A DNA stretch of 64,000 nt from Ruminococcus flavefaciens (GCF_900108555.1 NZ_FNWV01000006.1:62001-126000); one strand, 5' to 3'. Numbered from the stretch's first letter, positions 1-10,104 are shown. Numbers and translations are program-made. The notes: generated by a model not told the origin, from the letters alone.

Positions 1-3000
1 TATTCGGGCAAATATATTGCACCGAGACGCTCTGATACAGTTAGCCCTACCTTGGATGATGCTCCTATAGGCATCAATCTTGATGGACGCCGCAATAACG
101 AATACTATACGACTATCCTTGCTTGGGATCAGTTAAGCTTTGCTTTTTCAGGTCTGAAAACAAACGTAGCGGGAAATGACAAACAGATCGCAGTCAGCTC
201 CAGAGCTAAAGCAGAAACCTTTTATTTTGCAAGAGTTGTAGACTTGAAAAACGAACTGACAGAAATTCAGACTGTCGATAACAGCCAGCATGGTATTACC
301 ATGAAAATGGTGAATTTTGGCGGAGCTATCTGCAAGCCTGATGGTGCGGACACAACAGTACAACAACATGAAGTTATGGGTAGAAGTCATTATTCAGATG
401 CTAACGCAAATAAACAGATGTCTGGGCTTTTGTCCACTGATCTTTCTGACGTAGTAAAAGATAAAAATGGTAAAATTGTTGAAGCATATCCAATTGCAGA
501 AATCACAGGACAATCATTGAAAACGCTGTTTGGAAATGCAACAGAAGTGAATCATCTTTTTATCCAGAGCATTTTAGATCAGAGCGGCTATTTTGAATAT
601 GACAGCTGCCAGAATTATGCAACACTGAAGAAAGCTGACGGCAGTCTGGGAACTGATTTCTTTGTTTCAAAGGAAATTGGTACGCATGATAACGGAAATA
701 AGCCTTCTTTGAAGCATGGACAGTTCTTTCCGTATGATGATATAGAAATGGATACTTATGCGTCTCTTAATAGTCAGAATATTTATGATGCAACAAAGAA
801 AGAACTGAGCAACGATGATCCTCGAAAGTATGAAAGACTTCATTTAATAGAAGATCCTGACTATTATTTCGGTATGGAGCTTGATGCAGGCTTTACTCAG
901 ACTCCAAGCGGAAAAGATAACTGGGGACATGATATCATTTTCGAATTTACCGGTGATGATGACTTCTGGCTGTACGTTGACGGAGAGCTTGTGATTGACC
1001 TCGGCGGAATCCATTCTGCACTTGCAGGAGACGTAAACTTTGCAACAGGCGAGGTCGTTGTGAATAATCAGCATACAACTCTTCTTGATATTTTCAGAAG
1101 CAATTACCAGAAAAGAGGAATGACTGAACCTCAGATTGAAACAGAGCTTGCCAAGTACTTTGATAAAGTGAATGGTGAGTTTGAAACTGTTTTCAAGGAT
1201 TACTCCAACCATACCATGAAGATATTCTACATGGAGCGTGGTGCAGGTGCATCGAACCTTCATATGCGATTTAACCTTAGCTACGTTACTCCGGGTAATG
1301 TTACGATGACAAAGCAGGTATCAGGTTCTGATGATATCGATTTTGATCTGGTCGAGTATCCTTTCCAGATATGGTACTGCGATGATGTAGACCAGCAAGG
1401 AAATCATAACCCGAATAGTGAGCATCTCTTAACTTATGATGATACGAATGTCACTGCCACTTACCAGAATTCTACAAAAAAAGTTATATTTCAGGATAGC
1501 TATACACCGCCTGGAAGTACGGAAACTTTTAACAGTGTATTCTTTATTAATCCACATCAAAGCGTTGAGATACACTTCCCTCAGAACACGACACATTATA
1601 AGATCGTTGAATGCGGCATAAACTCCGAAGTATATGACCATGTATACATAAATGGTACCGAAATAACGGGACAAGATACAGTTGGAAGTACTCCTTCACG
1701 AAAAAAATACGAGTCGGAATGGGTCTCCGTTTCGGACAGAACCGCTGTTATGGTTGATAACCATGTAAATCCAGACGGACTACGTTCACTTGTTTTTCAG
1801 AAGAAACTGTTTGACAGTGATTACAGCAGAGAAGAATATGACGCAATACAAAATGATTCGAGTTTAAGCGAAGAGCAGAAAAAAGCACAGCTTGAAGCTT
1901 ATGTGAATAAGCATAAGATAACAGCAGAGCAGGATCCCACAACTTTCTCATTCCGTTTGTATCTTTCAAACGGACTCACAGATGAACTGGAACTAACCAA
2001 TATGTTCAAGTACCGTATAAAAGATCCCGAAGGATATTACTGTACGTGGGACATGGCAACTCAGAAATTTGTTAGGTATGTTTCCGATAATAAATCCTAT
2101 AATTCGGCTTCATTGAAATCAGCTCTTGATGCGATAAAGGCACATGATGATTGGTCAAGTGATGAAAAAGCAGAAGTAAAAGAAGCTCTGCTTGAGCCGA
2201 TCACATTTGAGACATCTATAAACGGTCAGATTTCCAATGTTCCTGCATGGTTCTCTGTTGAAGTTCCGAATCTTCCTGTTGGTATTCTTTTTAAAGTTGA
2301 AGAAAGAGATGGTTCTTCAGAACGTCCTCTTGGTTATGATCGTGTAAAATACGAGCGTATTGAAGGCACTTATATTACAGCAAGCGGCACCCCTGACAAT
2401 GTAGGTGTGATCCGAGCAAATGAATCTCCGCAGATGAACGTTATCAATCAGCGCGGTTATGAAGTTCAGGCAAAGAAGATATGGAGCGACAGGGATTTTG
2501 CATTGGGACATGATGATATTTATACTGCGCTTTATATCAATAACCATGATGGAACATACAAACTTGCACCGGATGCGGTGCATCCTGTAAGAAAACTATC
2601 ATCTCCTGATACCGAGATACGTTACTTCATGCAGGCACTTGATGAGGGAAAGGCGTTGTCTGATTACGAGATTTTTGAAGTCAAGCTGACCAATCCAGTA
2701 TTTGATGCGAATGGATATGCTACTTCATACGGCAGTATCGAGAGGATAAATAACGGCGGTCTTGCAGTGCTGCATGCAACCGACAGAGTGGCTGCCGTTG
2801 ATCCTGATAGAATGTTGATTAAAAATTTAACTTGCAATGATACATCAAATGCTTCCAATTGGTCAAATCAGACTCATTTTGGCAGCGGTTCACAGATCTA
2901 CAATGATATAGATGTCAAAGCTGTTGATGTTCCTGCAAAGCTGCGCGGCGCAGAATATATCCGTACTGCTGATGCTTCAAAGAATTATACTGGCAACCTT

Positions 3001-4977
3001 TGCGCATTTACACTTGATGCAGAAGCTGTAGTCTATGTGGCGGTTGATCCGAGAGCAGGCGTTCTGAGCTGGCTCAGCAGTTGGACCCAAACCCAAGAGA
3101 ACATTACGGCTTCAAACAATGTTAAATATGATGTTTACCGCAAAGGTTTTACTAAGGGCAGTACAGTGACCCTTGGATCAAATGGCACAAACAGCGAAGC
3201 CTTCAACTATTTTGTTATGGCAGCTACACGTTTCAGCTATAAAACTGATTATGAAAAAGGCAGCGAAGTAAACCCCATAAATATTGTAGAAGGTAAAAAA
3301 ACATGGAACAATGCTGAAAACAGCAGTATCAAGGCGGCACTTTATATCAGCAATGGCAGCGGATATACGCTTGCTAACCCGTCTTTGTATAGTATTGAGA
3401 CTCTGACAGCTCCCGATAATGAGGTACGCTATTATATCAACACTGATGATATTCCAAATGGAAAGACATTGGATGATTACAAGATATTTGAAGTAACCGA
3501 GTTAAATGGAACTATTACACGAGGCGATGCATTGACTACGACCAATAGAACCTATACGGCAAGAGCTGATACGATTACAAATACCCGTCAGGGTGGTATC
3601 GAAATCAATCTGTATAAGATGGGCACAAGAAAAGAAGCTGACAAAAATTATGGTGAACCGCTTGCAGGTGGTGTTTTCACGCTGAAAAAAGGAAATGAAG
3701 TAATTGGTTCGTATACTTCCGATTCAAACGGAAGAATTACAATCATGTATAATTTTGAGCGCAATACTGATTATACCTTAAAGCAGATAGCAGCTCCCGC
3801 AACATATATTATGCCATCTAATACTGTAACATTTAACATATCTGCCGGAGATACTCCTACGATAACTGTAGGAGGAAATGATGAAGTCTGGAATAATTAT
3901 CATTTACCGGATGAACAAGGTAAGCTGCTGGTTGCATATATTGATGTATACAATAAACCATTTACGCTCAAAGCTGTAAAGGTGGATAAAGACGATTATA
4001 GTAAATCGCTTGAAAACGTTCATTTTGCACTTTATAGAGCTGTTAACAGTGTTGACGGTCTGGTTCCTGATGTTTCGCCAATGAGCGGTTATACAGATCT
4101 TGTAACAGATTCAAATGGTATTATACCGAATATTACACAGAATATTCCTGAAGGTACATATTTCTTAAAGGAAACGACACCTAAATCAGGATATAAAATA
4201 ATTGACAGATATATTCGTTTTGTTATCAGCGGAAATGATGTTTCCATCGTAGGTTCAACAATCACATCAGAAGCAGGAAATGTTGTAACAATTACTTCAA
4301 ATACCGGTGTAAAGTTGATAAAGACGGATAGCATTAATAGTTATTCCTGTGTAATGCAAATACCAAATGAAAAAGATATCCAGAATTATTACTTTGATAT
4401 AACGAAAACAATCTTTATTGACAAAAACATACATAACAGTGATGATGAACAGAAGTTTGTTTTCAAGGTTGAGCGATTAGACGGCGATACGAATAATGCA
4501 GTTGAATGCTTCTATGTGACAATGAATTGTGCATCAACAGTAACAGATTCACTAACACTGGCAAAATCTACTGATAATAAATACGAATTGAGTGGAACAA
4601 ATCCAACTGACTGTCAGGTTAAAGTAACATATGATAATGCTGAAACATATACATTCCCTGCTGCGGTGAAAAGCGGCACAAAGACAATTAATGTCAGAGA
4701 AAAAGGAAGGTATCGTGTTTCGGAAGTTTCAAGATGGTCATCAACAGACTATGATTTCTGGAAAGGCTCAGAAAAGTATACTTCTAAAACAGGCAGCCAG
4801 AAAACAGCAGAAACAAATCACGCAGGAAATGACCCGTATGTCATTTTTACAATTGATGATACAGATGCCGAAAAAATAAACCTTGCTTCTGTCAGCTTCA
4901 CAAACACCGAAACCGAATACGCATATCTAAGTTCACAGGCTTATGCCGAAAACACAATTAAACGCAGCAGTACATAA
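1..4977 (+). CDS. Large secreted fibro-slime / Cna-B repeat surface protein (5' end outside window)
   Basis: The frame is open from base 1, so the true start lies left of the window; the TTG at 52 is only the first possible start codon inside it. Counting residues from 52: about 264-406 is a fibro-slime (PA14-like) domain with the signature FEFTGDDDFWLYVDG and LGGIHSA. Two repeats starting GKKxW / AKKIWSD (about 805-890 and 1080-1165) look like Cna-B folds. Residues about 922-1063 form a module that recurs in the rhamnogalacturonan lyase at 60286. Residues 1183-1275 and 1303-1395 are SpaA-like Cna-B domains (KxGEPLAGGVFTLK; KSLENVHFALY). The C-terminus has no LPxTG, hydrophobic stretch or basic tail, so sortase anchoring is not supported. 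It sits 17 bp before a small TasA-like gene, suggesting a matrix or fibre operon. Its role as adhesin or matrix component is inferred. Confidence 0.8.
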   Translation, partial: YSGKYIAPRRSDTVSPTLDDAPIGINLDGRRNNEYYTTILAWDQLSFAFSGLKTNVAGNDKQIAVSSRAKAETFYFARVVDLKNELTEIQTVDNSQHGITMKMVNFGGAICKPDGADTTVQQHEVMGRSHYSDANANKQMSGLLSTDLSDVVKDKNGKIVEAYPIAEITGQSLKTLFGNATEVNHLFIQSILDQSGYFEYDSCQNYATLKKADGSLGTDFFVSKEIGTHDNGNKPSLKHGQFFPYDDIEMDTYASLNSQNIYDATKKELSNDDPRKYERLHLIEDPDYYFGMELDAGFTQTPSGKDNWGHDIIFEFTGDDDFWLYVDGELVIDLGGIHSALAGDVNFATGEVVVNNQHTTLLDIFRSNYQKRGMTEPQIETELAKYFDKVNGEFETVFKDYSNHTMKIFYMERGAGASNLHMRFNLSYVTPGNVTMTKQVSGSDDIDFDLVEYPFQIWYCDDVDQQGNHNPNSEHLLTYDDTNVTATYQNSTKKVIFQDSYTPPGSTETFNSVFFINPHQSVEIHFPQNTTHYKIVECGINSEVYDHVYINGTEITGQDTVGSTPSRKKYESEWVSVSDRTAVMVDNHVNPDGLRSLVFQKKLFDSDYSREEYDAIQNDSSLSEEQKKAQLEAYVNKHKITAEQDPTTFSFRLYLSNGLTDELELTNMFKYRIKDPEGYYCTWDMATQKFVRYVSDNKSYNSASLKSALDAIKAHDDWSSDEKAEVKEALLEPITFETSINGQISNVPAWFSVEVPNLPVGILFKVEERDGSSERPLGYDRVKYERIEGTYITASGTPDNVGVIRANESPQMNVINQRGYEVQAKKIWSDRDFALGHDDIYTALYINNHDGTYKLAPDAVHPVRKLSSPDTEIRYFMQALDEGKALSDYEIFEVKLTNPVFDANGYATSYGSIERINNGGLAVLHATDRVAAVDPDRMLIKNLTCNDTSNASNWSNQTHFGSGSQIYNDIDVKAVDVPAKLRGAEYIRTADASKNYTGNLCAFTLDAEAVVYVAVDPRAGVLSWLSSWTQTQENITASNNVKYDVYRKGFTKGSTVTLGSNGTNSEAFNYFVMAATRFSYKTDYEKGSEVNPINIVEGKKTWNNAENSSIKAALYISNGSGYTLANPSLYSIETLTAPDNEVRYYINTDDIPNGKTLDDYKIFEVTELNGTITRGDALTTTNRTYTARADTITNTRQGGIEINLYKMGTRKEADKNYGEPLAGGVFTLKKGNEVIGSYTSDSNGRITIMYNFERNTDYTLKQIAAPATYIMPSNTVTFNISAGDTPTITVGGNDEVWNNYHLPDEQGKLLVAYIDVYNKPFTLKAVKVDKDDYSKSLENVHFALYRAVNSVDGLVPDVSPMSGYTDLVTDSNGIIPNITQNIPEGTYFLKETTPKSGYKIIDRYIRFVISGNDVSIVGSTITSEAGNVVTITSNTGVKLIKTDSINSYSCVMQIPNEKDIQNYYFDITKTIFIDKNIHNSDDEQKFVFKVERLDGDTNNAVECFYVTMNCASTVTDSLTLAKSTDNKYELSGTNPTDCQVKVTYDNAETYTFPAAVKSGTKTINVREKGRYRVSEVSRWSSTDYDFWKGSEKYTSKTGSQKTAETNHAGNDPYVIFTIDDTDAEKINLASVSFTNTETEYAYLSSQAYAENTIKRSST

Positions 4978-4994
4978 GAAAGGAGGGGCGCTGA

Positions 4995-5693
4995 ATGAAA
5001 AAGAAAAATAAGAAACGAATATCAGGTATAAACAGCGTTATCATAGCAGCATTGTTCATCGCTCCTCTTGTTGTTTTTGCAGCGATCTATTTCAGTAATG
5101 AGCGAAAAAACAGCTTTGTACCGGGCAGTGTTGATATAGCAGTGAATGAAGGAAACGGCAGTTCCGATGAAGGTGAAGAACTTGAAAAAGACTATCCCTG
5201 GGTACAGTCCGGTGAAAACTATATTGCCGATAAAGATGTCAAAATCAAAGATAACCGAAAAAACAACAGTGAAGTTTTGCGTGTGATGTATATTCCGATG
5301 TGGTATGATATGGACGAAAACAAAGATGCCACCAATATTTGCAGCGGAGTTTTCAACTTCAATACTATCACTCAATCAGGAGATACTTTAATCTACTGTG
5401 ATCACAATTCTGCAGATGACGATAATCATGATAATGATAAGATCATCACGCTGAAGTTGAAATCCGGTTGGAACACGAACGGATGGAGCTATCAATCTGC
5501 TGATGGTTGCTTCTACTATAATGGTACATTGGATGGCAGTAAAATGACAGCGCAGTTATTGGACAGCGTAGAACTAAATGCAAAAGCGTATGAATTGACG
5601 GAAAAATATGTGTTCAGGCTTGATGTTCTTGCTGATGCAATACAGAGTTCCGGAAATGCATCTGACGATAGAAACTGGAACTATACACCATAA
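4995..5693 (+). CDS. TasA/camelysin-like (SipW-dependent type) small exported protein
   Basis: A 232-residue protein with a basic N-terminus (MKKKNKKR) and one hydrophobic segment at about residues 14-32, then an extracytoplasmic part. The order PGSVDIAVNEG, then DKDVKIKDN, an aromatic-rich core, and FYYNGTLDGSKMTAQLLDSVEL resembles the TasA/camelysin family, whose members form biofilm fibres or are cell-surface proteins processed by SipW-type signal peptidases. This is a pattern match by eye, not a search result. It starts 17 bp after the large surface protein with a strong AAGGAGGGG site 6 bp before the ATG and is followed by a terminator, so the two are probably co-transcribed. No sortase or signal-peptidase gene is visible in the window. 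An unrelated membrane-anchored protein remains possible. Confidence 0.6.
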   Translation: MKKKNKKRISGINSVIIAALFIAPLVVFAAIYFSNERKNSFVPGSVDIAVNEGNGSSDEGEELEKDYPWVQSGENYIADKDVKIKDNRKNNSEVLRVMYIPMWYDMDENKDATNICSGVFNFNTITQSGDTLIYCDHNSADDDNHDNDKIITLKLKSGWNTNGWSYQSADGCFYYNGTLDGSKMTAQLLDSVELNAKAYELTEKYVFRLDVLADAIQSSGNASDDRNWNYTP

Positions 5694-5704
5694 TAAATAT
5701 AAGC

Positions 5705-5744
5705 GGCAAAGGAAAGCGAATAAGCTCTCCTTTGCCACTTTTTT
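5705..5744 (+). terminator. Rho-independent terminator after the surface-protein operon
   Basis: GGCAAAGGA and TCCTTTGCC arms (5705-5736) enclose a short loop and are followed by a T-run at 5739-5744, just after the stop at 5693. Confidence 0.85.
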
Positions 5745-6332
5745 ATCCCTATGCGAAAATGTGATAAGGCTTTTCAATATACTATTGTAAAAAACGCCTG
5801 TACGGAATATTTCGGAACAGGTTTTTACGTCAAGCGTTTGGCTGCTGCTGAATAAACGACCGCAGTAATATATTCCGCTGTAAATGATATCCGGATATCT
5901 ATATAATAAGGATACATTATGTATTATTAACAATGTATCTTATTAATCTTATCTTATCAATCTTACTCCTACAAGTAAAAATTCCTGTTAGGTGAATATA
6001 CTGAATCTACGGCGCTTATATGGCTTTTTGTGAATTGTGACGATGAACACTTTGTTCACCATTGATTATAGATACCGTAACGTTTCATTACCCGATGTGG
6101 CATGGCAGTCTATGATTTTAATCTGGATTTAAAAATCGGTGTGTATGCTGCACATGATGTGTAATCGCCTATATATCGAAGTTTATTTTACACATCTGCT
6201 GCACCATTGCTGTGTAATTGCCGTGCAGTCCTGTTTTAGGACTCCGTTTAAGATAACAGTACATAAAAAGGAAAATACGTGCGTGACATTTGGCATGAAG
6301 TAGCTGGGCAAGCTGATTTTGATTCCTTCTGA
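5745..6332. other. Non-coding stretch, no gene recognised
   Basis: About 590 bases with stops in all frames and no ORF with a ribosome site. A small inverted repeat (GATGAACA ... TTCACC near 6043-6060) and repeated TGTGTAAT words near 6130-6230 are visible but explain nothing. I see no RNA gene. Confidence 0.5.
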
Positions 6333-6361
6333 TTGACTTTTTCTCTTTGATGTGCTATAAT
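6333..6361 (+). promoter_or_regulatory. Sigma-A promoter of the hydrolase gene
   Basis: TTGACT at 6333-6338 and TATAAT at 6356-6361 with a 17-bp spacer, 59 bp upstream of the likely ATG at 6420. Confidence 0.75.
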
Positions 6362-6419
6362 TCTGGTGCAGAGGAAGCACGGGGCTTCCTTTGTTAATTA
6401 GATTTCTATGGAGCAGATG

Positions 6420-7697
6420 ATGAAAAAATTTCTGAAGACGCTACTAAAGATATTCAAATGGATTGGTATCTCGATTCTTAGTCTTATCATCATTCTTCTG
6501 ATTGTTCGTTTAATCGGTAAGCTGTATTACAACCGAACACCTGACGGCGGTATCAACGAGTCAATGTATATCGAAGTAAACGGGCAGGAACAATGGGTAA
6601 GTATTTATGGAGAAAACAAAGATAACCCTGTAATGCTTTTTCTCCACGGAGGTCCAGGCGATTCATACAGCTATGCCGACTTTAAGATATGGCGCAAGCT
6701 TGCAAAGGATTACACGGTAATCAACTGGGATCAGCGCAATGCAGGCAAAACATGGCTGCACGATGCACAGAATAGTGAGATCACCTCGAAGCTGATGCGA
6801 AGTGACCTTGAAGTAATGGTGGATAAGCTCCTTGAATACACCAGCAAGGACAGTCTGACACTGTTGGGAATGTCATGGGGGACGCTGTACGCTGACGATT
6901 ATGCTCTCCGGCATCCTGAGAAGGTGGAATGCGTTATCGACATCTCCATTGCGTCCGATGCCGGAATCTATACAGAACAGATGCGGCAGGATGCAAGGGA
7001 TTACTGTGACGGTGTTTTTTCCTATGAGGCGGCTATCGCAAAATACGGATATGATTTCTTCTTCTCTGCTACAGGAAAGAAACTCGGCATTACTGAGCCT
7101 TCGGATATGACAATGCTGAATGAGGGAATGAAGCAGGTCTGTCTTGAATGGACGGAGAACGATCCGGAGCTTTATGCACTTGCGGAACAACTTGACACAG
7201 AACTGCTGACGCAGATTCAGCTTGATCCGGATAACAAGGAACTGTTGGAAGCCTATACGGAACGCATTTTCCCGATCTATTCAAAGATCCTTGCGAAATA
7301 CGGCGGTCAGCTCCATTTTGGAGTACAGGAGAGCATATTCGATGCAGATATCGGCGTGCTGTCCTCACTGTGGTGCAATCCCTATTACTCTCTGCCAGAG
7401 CTTTACAAAATCCTGACCTACGATTACGAAAACAATAGCTATTCCGACAGGATCGATATGCTTCTTAAAGACTTTTCACAGACGCTTAAAGACAATACAG
7501 AATATCAGATGCCATTTTATGTGCTGCAGGGTGACCATGATGATCCCCTCGGAATTATCCGAAACTACTATGACAACATCACTGCGCTGGACAAGGACTT
7601 TCGGTATCTGGAAAACGGTGGGCATAAGTCCACTCTGCTGCGCTCAAAGGAGCTTGCACAGTTCATACATGAGGTAGCAGAAAGGCAGAAGAATTAA
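6420..7697 (+). CDS. Membrane-anchored alpha/beta hydrolase, proline iminopeptidase-like (S33)
   Basis: A 425-residue protein. I place the start at 6420 because GGAG at 6410-6413 lies 6 bp before it; an in-frame ATG at 6408 has no ribosome site. A hydrophobic segment near the N-terminus (residues about 12-32) should anchor it with the catalytic domain outside. The domain has the oxyanion-hole motif HGGPG, the DQRNAGKT strand typical of proline iminopeptidases, the nucleophile elbow GMSWGT, a late Asp in QGDHDD and a His in NGGHKS, so the triad looks complete. Family members release N-terminal proline or hydrolyse esters; the substrate is unknown. It has its own promoter and terminator, so it is monocistronic. 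It lies just outside the proposed integrative element. Confidence 0.8.
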   Translation: MKKFLKTLLKIFKWIGISILSLIIILLIVRLIGKLYYNRTPDGGINESMYIEVNGQEQWVSIYGENKDNPVMLFLHGGPGDSYSYADFKIWRKLAKDYTVINWDQRNAGKTWLHDAQNSEITSKLMRSDLEVMVDKLLEYTSKDSLTLLGMSWGTLYADDYALRHPEKVECVIDISIASDAGIYTEQMRQDARDYCDGVFSYEAAIAKYGYDFFFSATGKKLGITEPSDMTMLNEGMKQVCLEWTENDPELYALAEQLDTELLTQIQLDPDNKELLEAYTERIFPIYSKILAKYGGQLHFGVQESIFDADIGVLSSLWCNPYYSLPELYKILTYDYENNSYSDRIDMLLKDFSQTLKDNTEYQMPFYVLQGDHDDPLGIIRNYYDNITALDKDFRYLENGGHKSTLLRSKELAQFIHEVAERQKN

Positions 7698-7731
7698 ATT
7701 CTGATTGACCGCATTGACTGAATATACACTA

Positions 7732-7758
7732 AGCACTTGCTCCGGCAGGTGCTTTTTT
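7732..7758 (+). terminator. Terminator after the hydrolase gene
   Basis: AGCACTTGC (7732-7740) and GCAGGTGCT (7745-7753) form a stem with TCCG loop and one mismatch-tolerant step, followed by a T-run to 7758. Confidence 0.8.
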
Positions 7759-8109
7759 CATATACGTGCGGAGAAATTGAACCGTATAGCAAACAGAAAT
7801 CAGGTTCGTATCTTCTGGAGCCGCGTTTTGTAACTCTTGATATACTAATTTCTATGGCGGAACAAAGTACTCCGTCATCAATATTCGACCAGATAGCTAT
7901 AATATACTACGCCATAATATATTTCTTGCTTAAGTTATGTATGCTAAAATAAAACTGAGCCAGATTGCCTCAAAATGATAATAAAAAAGTGAGCCACTAA
8001 AAATAAAAATCCTGTATAATAAGAGAAAGAGCTCGTGTACAGGAGGAACAAGGAGTGGCAATAGCAATGGAGATCTATGAAAAGATCAGATATTAAAGAG
8101 GTGACGAAA
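7759..8109. other. Non-coding stretch left of the integration site
   Basis: About 350 bases. Short ORFs here lack ribosome sites or family features. An AGGAGG at 8040-8045 is not followed by a convincing reading frame; a frame beginning at 8078 runs into the decayed element end described in the next entry. Nothing else is supported. Confidence 0.4.
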
Positions 8110-8288
8110 GAAGAAAGTGCAGAGCTAAAAATGGCAAAAAATTCACCGCAGAGAAACAAACTCTGCGGAGCGATTTAATTGTTAAATAAAAAAACAAGTG
8201 GTTGACAGTTTTTTGTCAAAAAAGCGAGCCCACAAACGCCTATTTTAAGCCATTTGTGAGCCCTGATTTTGAGACGAGGGGAATTGAA
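8110..8288 (+). pseudogene. Relic right end of a related integrative element (terminators, arm site, att core)
   Basis: This stretch aligns in order with 42915-43107: a GAAGAA...GAG...ATGGCA tract like the integrase 3' end, a CCGCAGAG/CTCTGCGG hairpin, GTTAAATAAAAAAA, an AAGTGGTTG arm word (8196-8204), a second stem-loop (GCGAGCCCACAAACGCC / AGCCATTTGTGAGC, comparable with the tmRNA terminator) and the CGAGGGGAATTGAA core. The coding part is too decayed to translate as an integrase. Either an older element once sat in tandem here, or this is the original downstream flank of ssrA; the shared arm word favours the former. Confidence 0.55.
8271..8288. repeat. Left attachment core (attL-like)
   Basis: Direct repeat of the tmRNA 3' end; after the core the sequence diverges from the tmRNA body (AAAAG instead of CCCCT), as expected at the far end of an insertion. 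Confidence 0.65.
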
Positions 8289-8402
8289 AAAGTAGAAGCA
8301 CTTTTAGTGGTTTTTGCTAAATTGCGAAAATGGCTGTATTTCGAGGTATTTTACGATTTTGCTTTTAGCAGCTTCAAGTGGTTTTTGGCAGCTTTTGGTA
8401 CA

Positions 8403-8426
8403 AATAAGTGGTAAACAAGTGGTTGG
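8403..8426. repeat. Paired AAGTGGT arm-type sites, left end
   Basis: Two AAGTGGT words at 8406 and 8417, 11 bp apart, about 115 bp inside the left core; the same pair with the same spacing occurs inside the right end. Confidence 0.55.
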
Positions 8427-8616
8427 AATGCGATTTTTTCTGAAAAAACGAATCAGAATTGCTACAATTTTCTTCAAAATATTGTGTGCCAAAACCGAAT
8501 TATTGTCACGAAAATCTATCTGCGTACATTATGATTTTTTAATACTTATCACGCATACCGTGTATTTAACATTGAACACATACTATGTGGGCGAATTCTA
8601 TACTTCAAAATTTTTA

Positions 8617-10104
8617 TCAGTCTCTCTGAAAAAGATCCCTTGTATAGACCTTTTCTGCAACATCGTCGAGAACGCTATCATAACGGTTGGCTACTATGCA
8701 ACCGCACTTTTTCTTGAACTTCTTCAAGTCATTAACAACAAGAGAGCCGAAGAATGTGCTGCCATTTTCAAGCGTAGGCTCATAAATGATAACTGTAGCC
8801 CCCTTTGCTTTGATACGCTTCATTACCCCCTGAATAGATGACTGACGGAAGTTGTCGGAATTTGACTTCATTGTAAGTCGGTATACTCCTATGACAACTT
8901 CCTTTTCCTTATTTTGGTCATATGCACCTTCAGAATAACTGTAAGCGCCTGCGATACTGAGTATCCTGTCAGCCACGAAATCCTTTCTGGTTCTGTTGGA
9001 CTCAACAATAGCAGACATCATATTCTGAGGAACATTCTGATAGTTGGCAAGAAGCTGCTTCGTGTCCTTTGGCAGACAGTAGCCGCCATAGCCGAATGAC
9101 GGGTTGTTGTAGTAGTCGCCGATACGGGGATCAAGACAGATACCACGGATGATATTAGCAGTTTTAAGTCCCTTGACCTCTGCGTAGGTATCCAGTTCAT
9201 TGAAGTAGCTGACGCGAAGCGCAAGATATGTATTTGCAAACAGTTTCACTGCCTCAGCCTCAGTGGTTGCCATAAAGAGAACATCAATATTCGGCTTGAT
9301 AGCACCATGCTGTAAAAGCGCTGCAAACTCTTTAGCCGCTTCCATATTCTTCTCATCAGAACCAACGATAATACGGCTCGGATAGAGGTTGTCATAAAGC
9401 GCCTTCGATTCACGAAGAAACTCAGGGCTGAAAATGATATTGTCCATACCCAGCTTTTCTCGAACCTGTGCTGTATATCCAACAGGGATAGTGGATTTGA
9501 TAACGATAGTAGGCTTATTCTTCTTTTTGCCTGTTACTGTCTTTATGAGAGAGAGAACAGCTTCAACAGCGGAGCGGTCAAAGAAGTTGGTCTTGGGATC
9601 ATAGTTCGTAGGTGCAGCAACGATGATGAAATCCGCATCCTTGTAGGCAGATTCGCCGTCTGTTGTAGCTTTAAGGGAAAGCTTACGTTCTTCATGCTCC
9701 GCAAGGTACTGCTCGATGAAGTCATCTTGGATAGGGGACTGCCAGTTATTCAGCTTCTCAACCTTCTCGGGAACTATATCCACAGCTGTCACATCGTTGT
9801 GCTGAGAAAGCAGAACTGCGAGGGAAAGTCCTACATAACCTGTTCCTGCGACAGCTATCTTCTTGCGTTCAACAAGAGCAGCATCAACTACATCATCTTC
9901 AAGAACATCAGCATTGTTAAAACCAAGGACAGTGCTGAGTGCAAGGAGCTGATCCACAGACGGTGTGTAGTCCTCGCTTTCCAGTCTGGAAATAATCGAA
10001 CGGTTTATGCCTGTTTTTTCAGACAGTACGACTTGTGACATCTTGATTGCCTTTCTTCTGCTTATAACAGTTTCGGCAAGCAGCTTCAATGATAAGTGCT
10101 TCAT
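8617..10104 (-). CDS. ugd: UDP-glucose 6-dehydrogenase with N-terminal XRE-type HTH domain
   Basis: A 495-residue protein in two parts. Residues about 1-75 are a Cro/XRE helix-turn-helix ([27 protein letters not shown] core, then a typical fifth helix). From about residue 80 on it is a short-class UDP-glucose dehydrogenase very like E. coli Ugd: Rossmann start [20 protein letters not shown], [15 protein letters not shown], and the catalytic cysteine in [15 protein letters not shown]. It oxidises UDP-glucose to UDP-glucuronate in the cytoplasm, a capsule precursor. The domain is complete and the junction is in frame with no sign of frameshift. GGAGG lies 7 bp before the ATG. It is transcribed away from the polysaccharide operon, and TGTTGC palindromes flank both promoters, which suggests that the fused HTH gives feedback control. 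DNA binding is inferred. Confidence 0.9.
   Translation of the reverse strand: MKHLSLKLLAETVISRRKAIKMSQVVLSEKTGINRSIISRLESEDYTPSVDQLLALSTVLGFNNADVLEDDVVDAALVERKKIAVAGTGYVGLSLAVLLSQHNDVTAVDIVPEKVEKLNNWQSPIQDDFIEQYLAEHEERKLSLKATTDGESAYKDADFIIVAAPTNYDPKTNFFDRSAVEAVLSLIKTVTGKKKNKPTIVIKSTIPVGYTAQVREKLGMDNIIFSPEFLRESKALYDNLYPSRIIVGSDEKNMEAAKEFAALLQHGAIKPNIDVLFMATTEAEAVKLFANTYLALRVSYFNELDTYAEVKGLKTANIIRGICLDPRIGDYYNNPSFGYGGYCLPKDTKQLLANYQNVPQNMMSAIVESNRTRKDFVADRILSIAGAYSYSEGAYDQNKEKEVVIGVYRLTMKSNSDNFRQSSIQGVMKRIKAKGATVIIYEPTLENGSTFFGSLVVNDLKKFKKKCGCIVANRYDSVLDDVAEKVYTRDLFQRD

Noticed and set aside
7737..7952. 71-codon plus-strand ORF after the hydrolase
   Set aside because: It begins inside the terminator stem, has no ribosome site and no family features.
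8314..8841. 175-codon plus-strand ORF
   Set aside because: Its second half lies antisense over the ugd coding region and the first half over the element end; no ribosome site or recognisable protein.
8617..10104. Ugd as a UDP-ManNAc dehydrogenase
   Set aside because: The [19 protein letters not shown] and KxGSDNFRxSSIQG-type segments match the short UDP-glucose class closely and not the WecC type.
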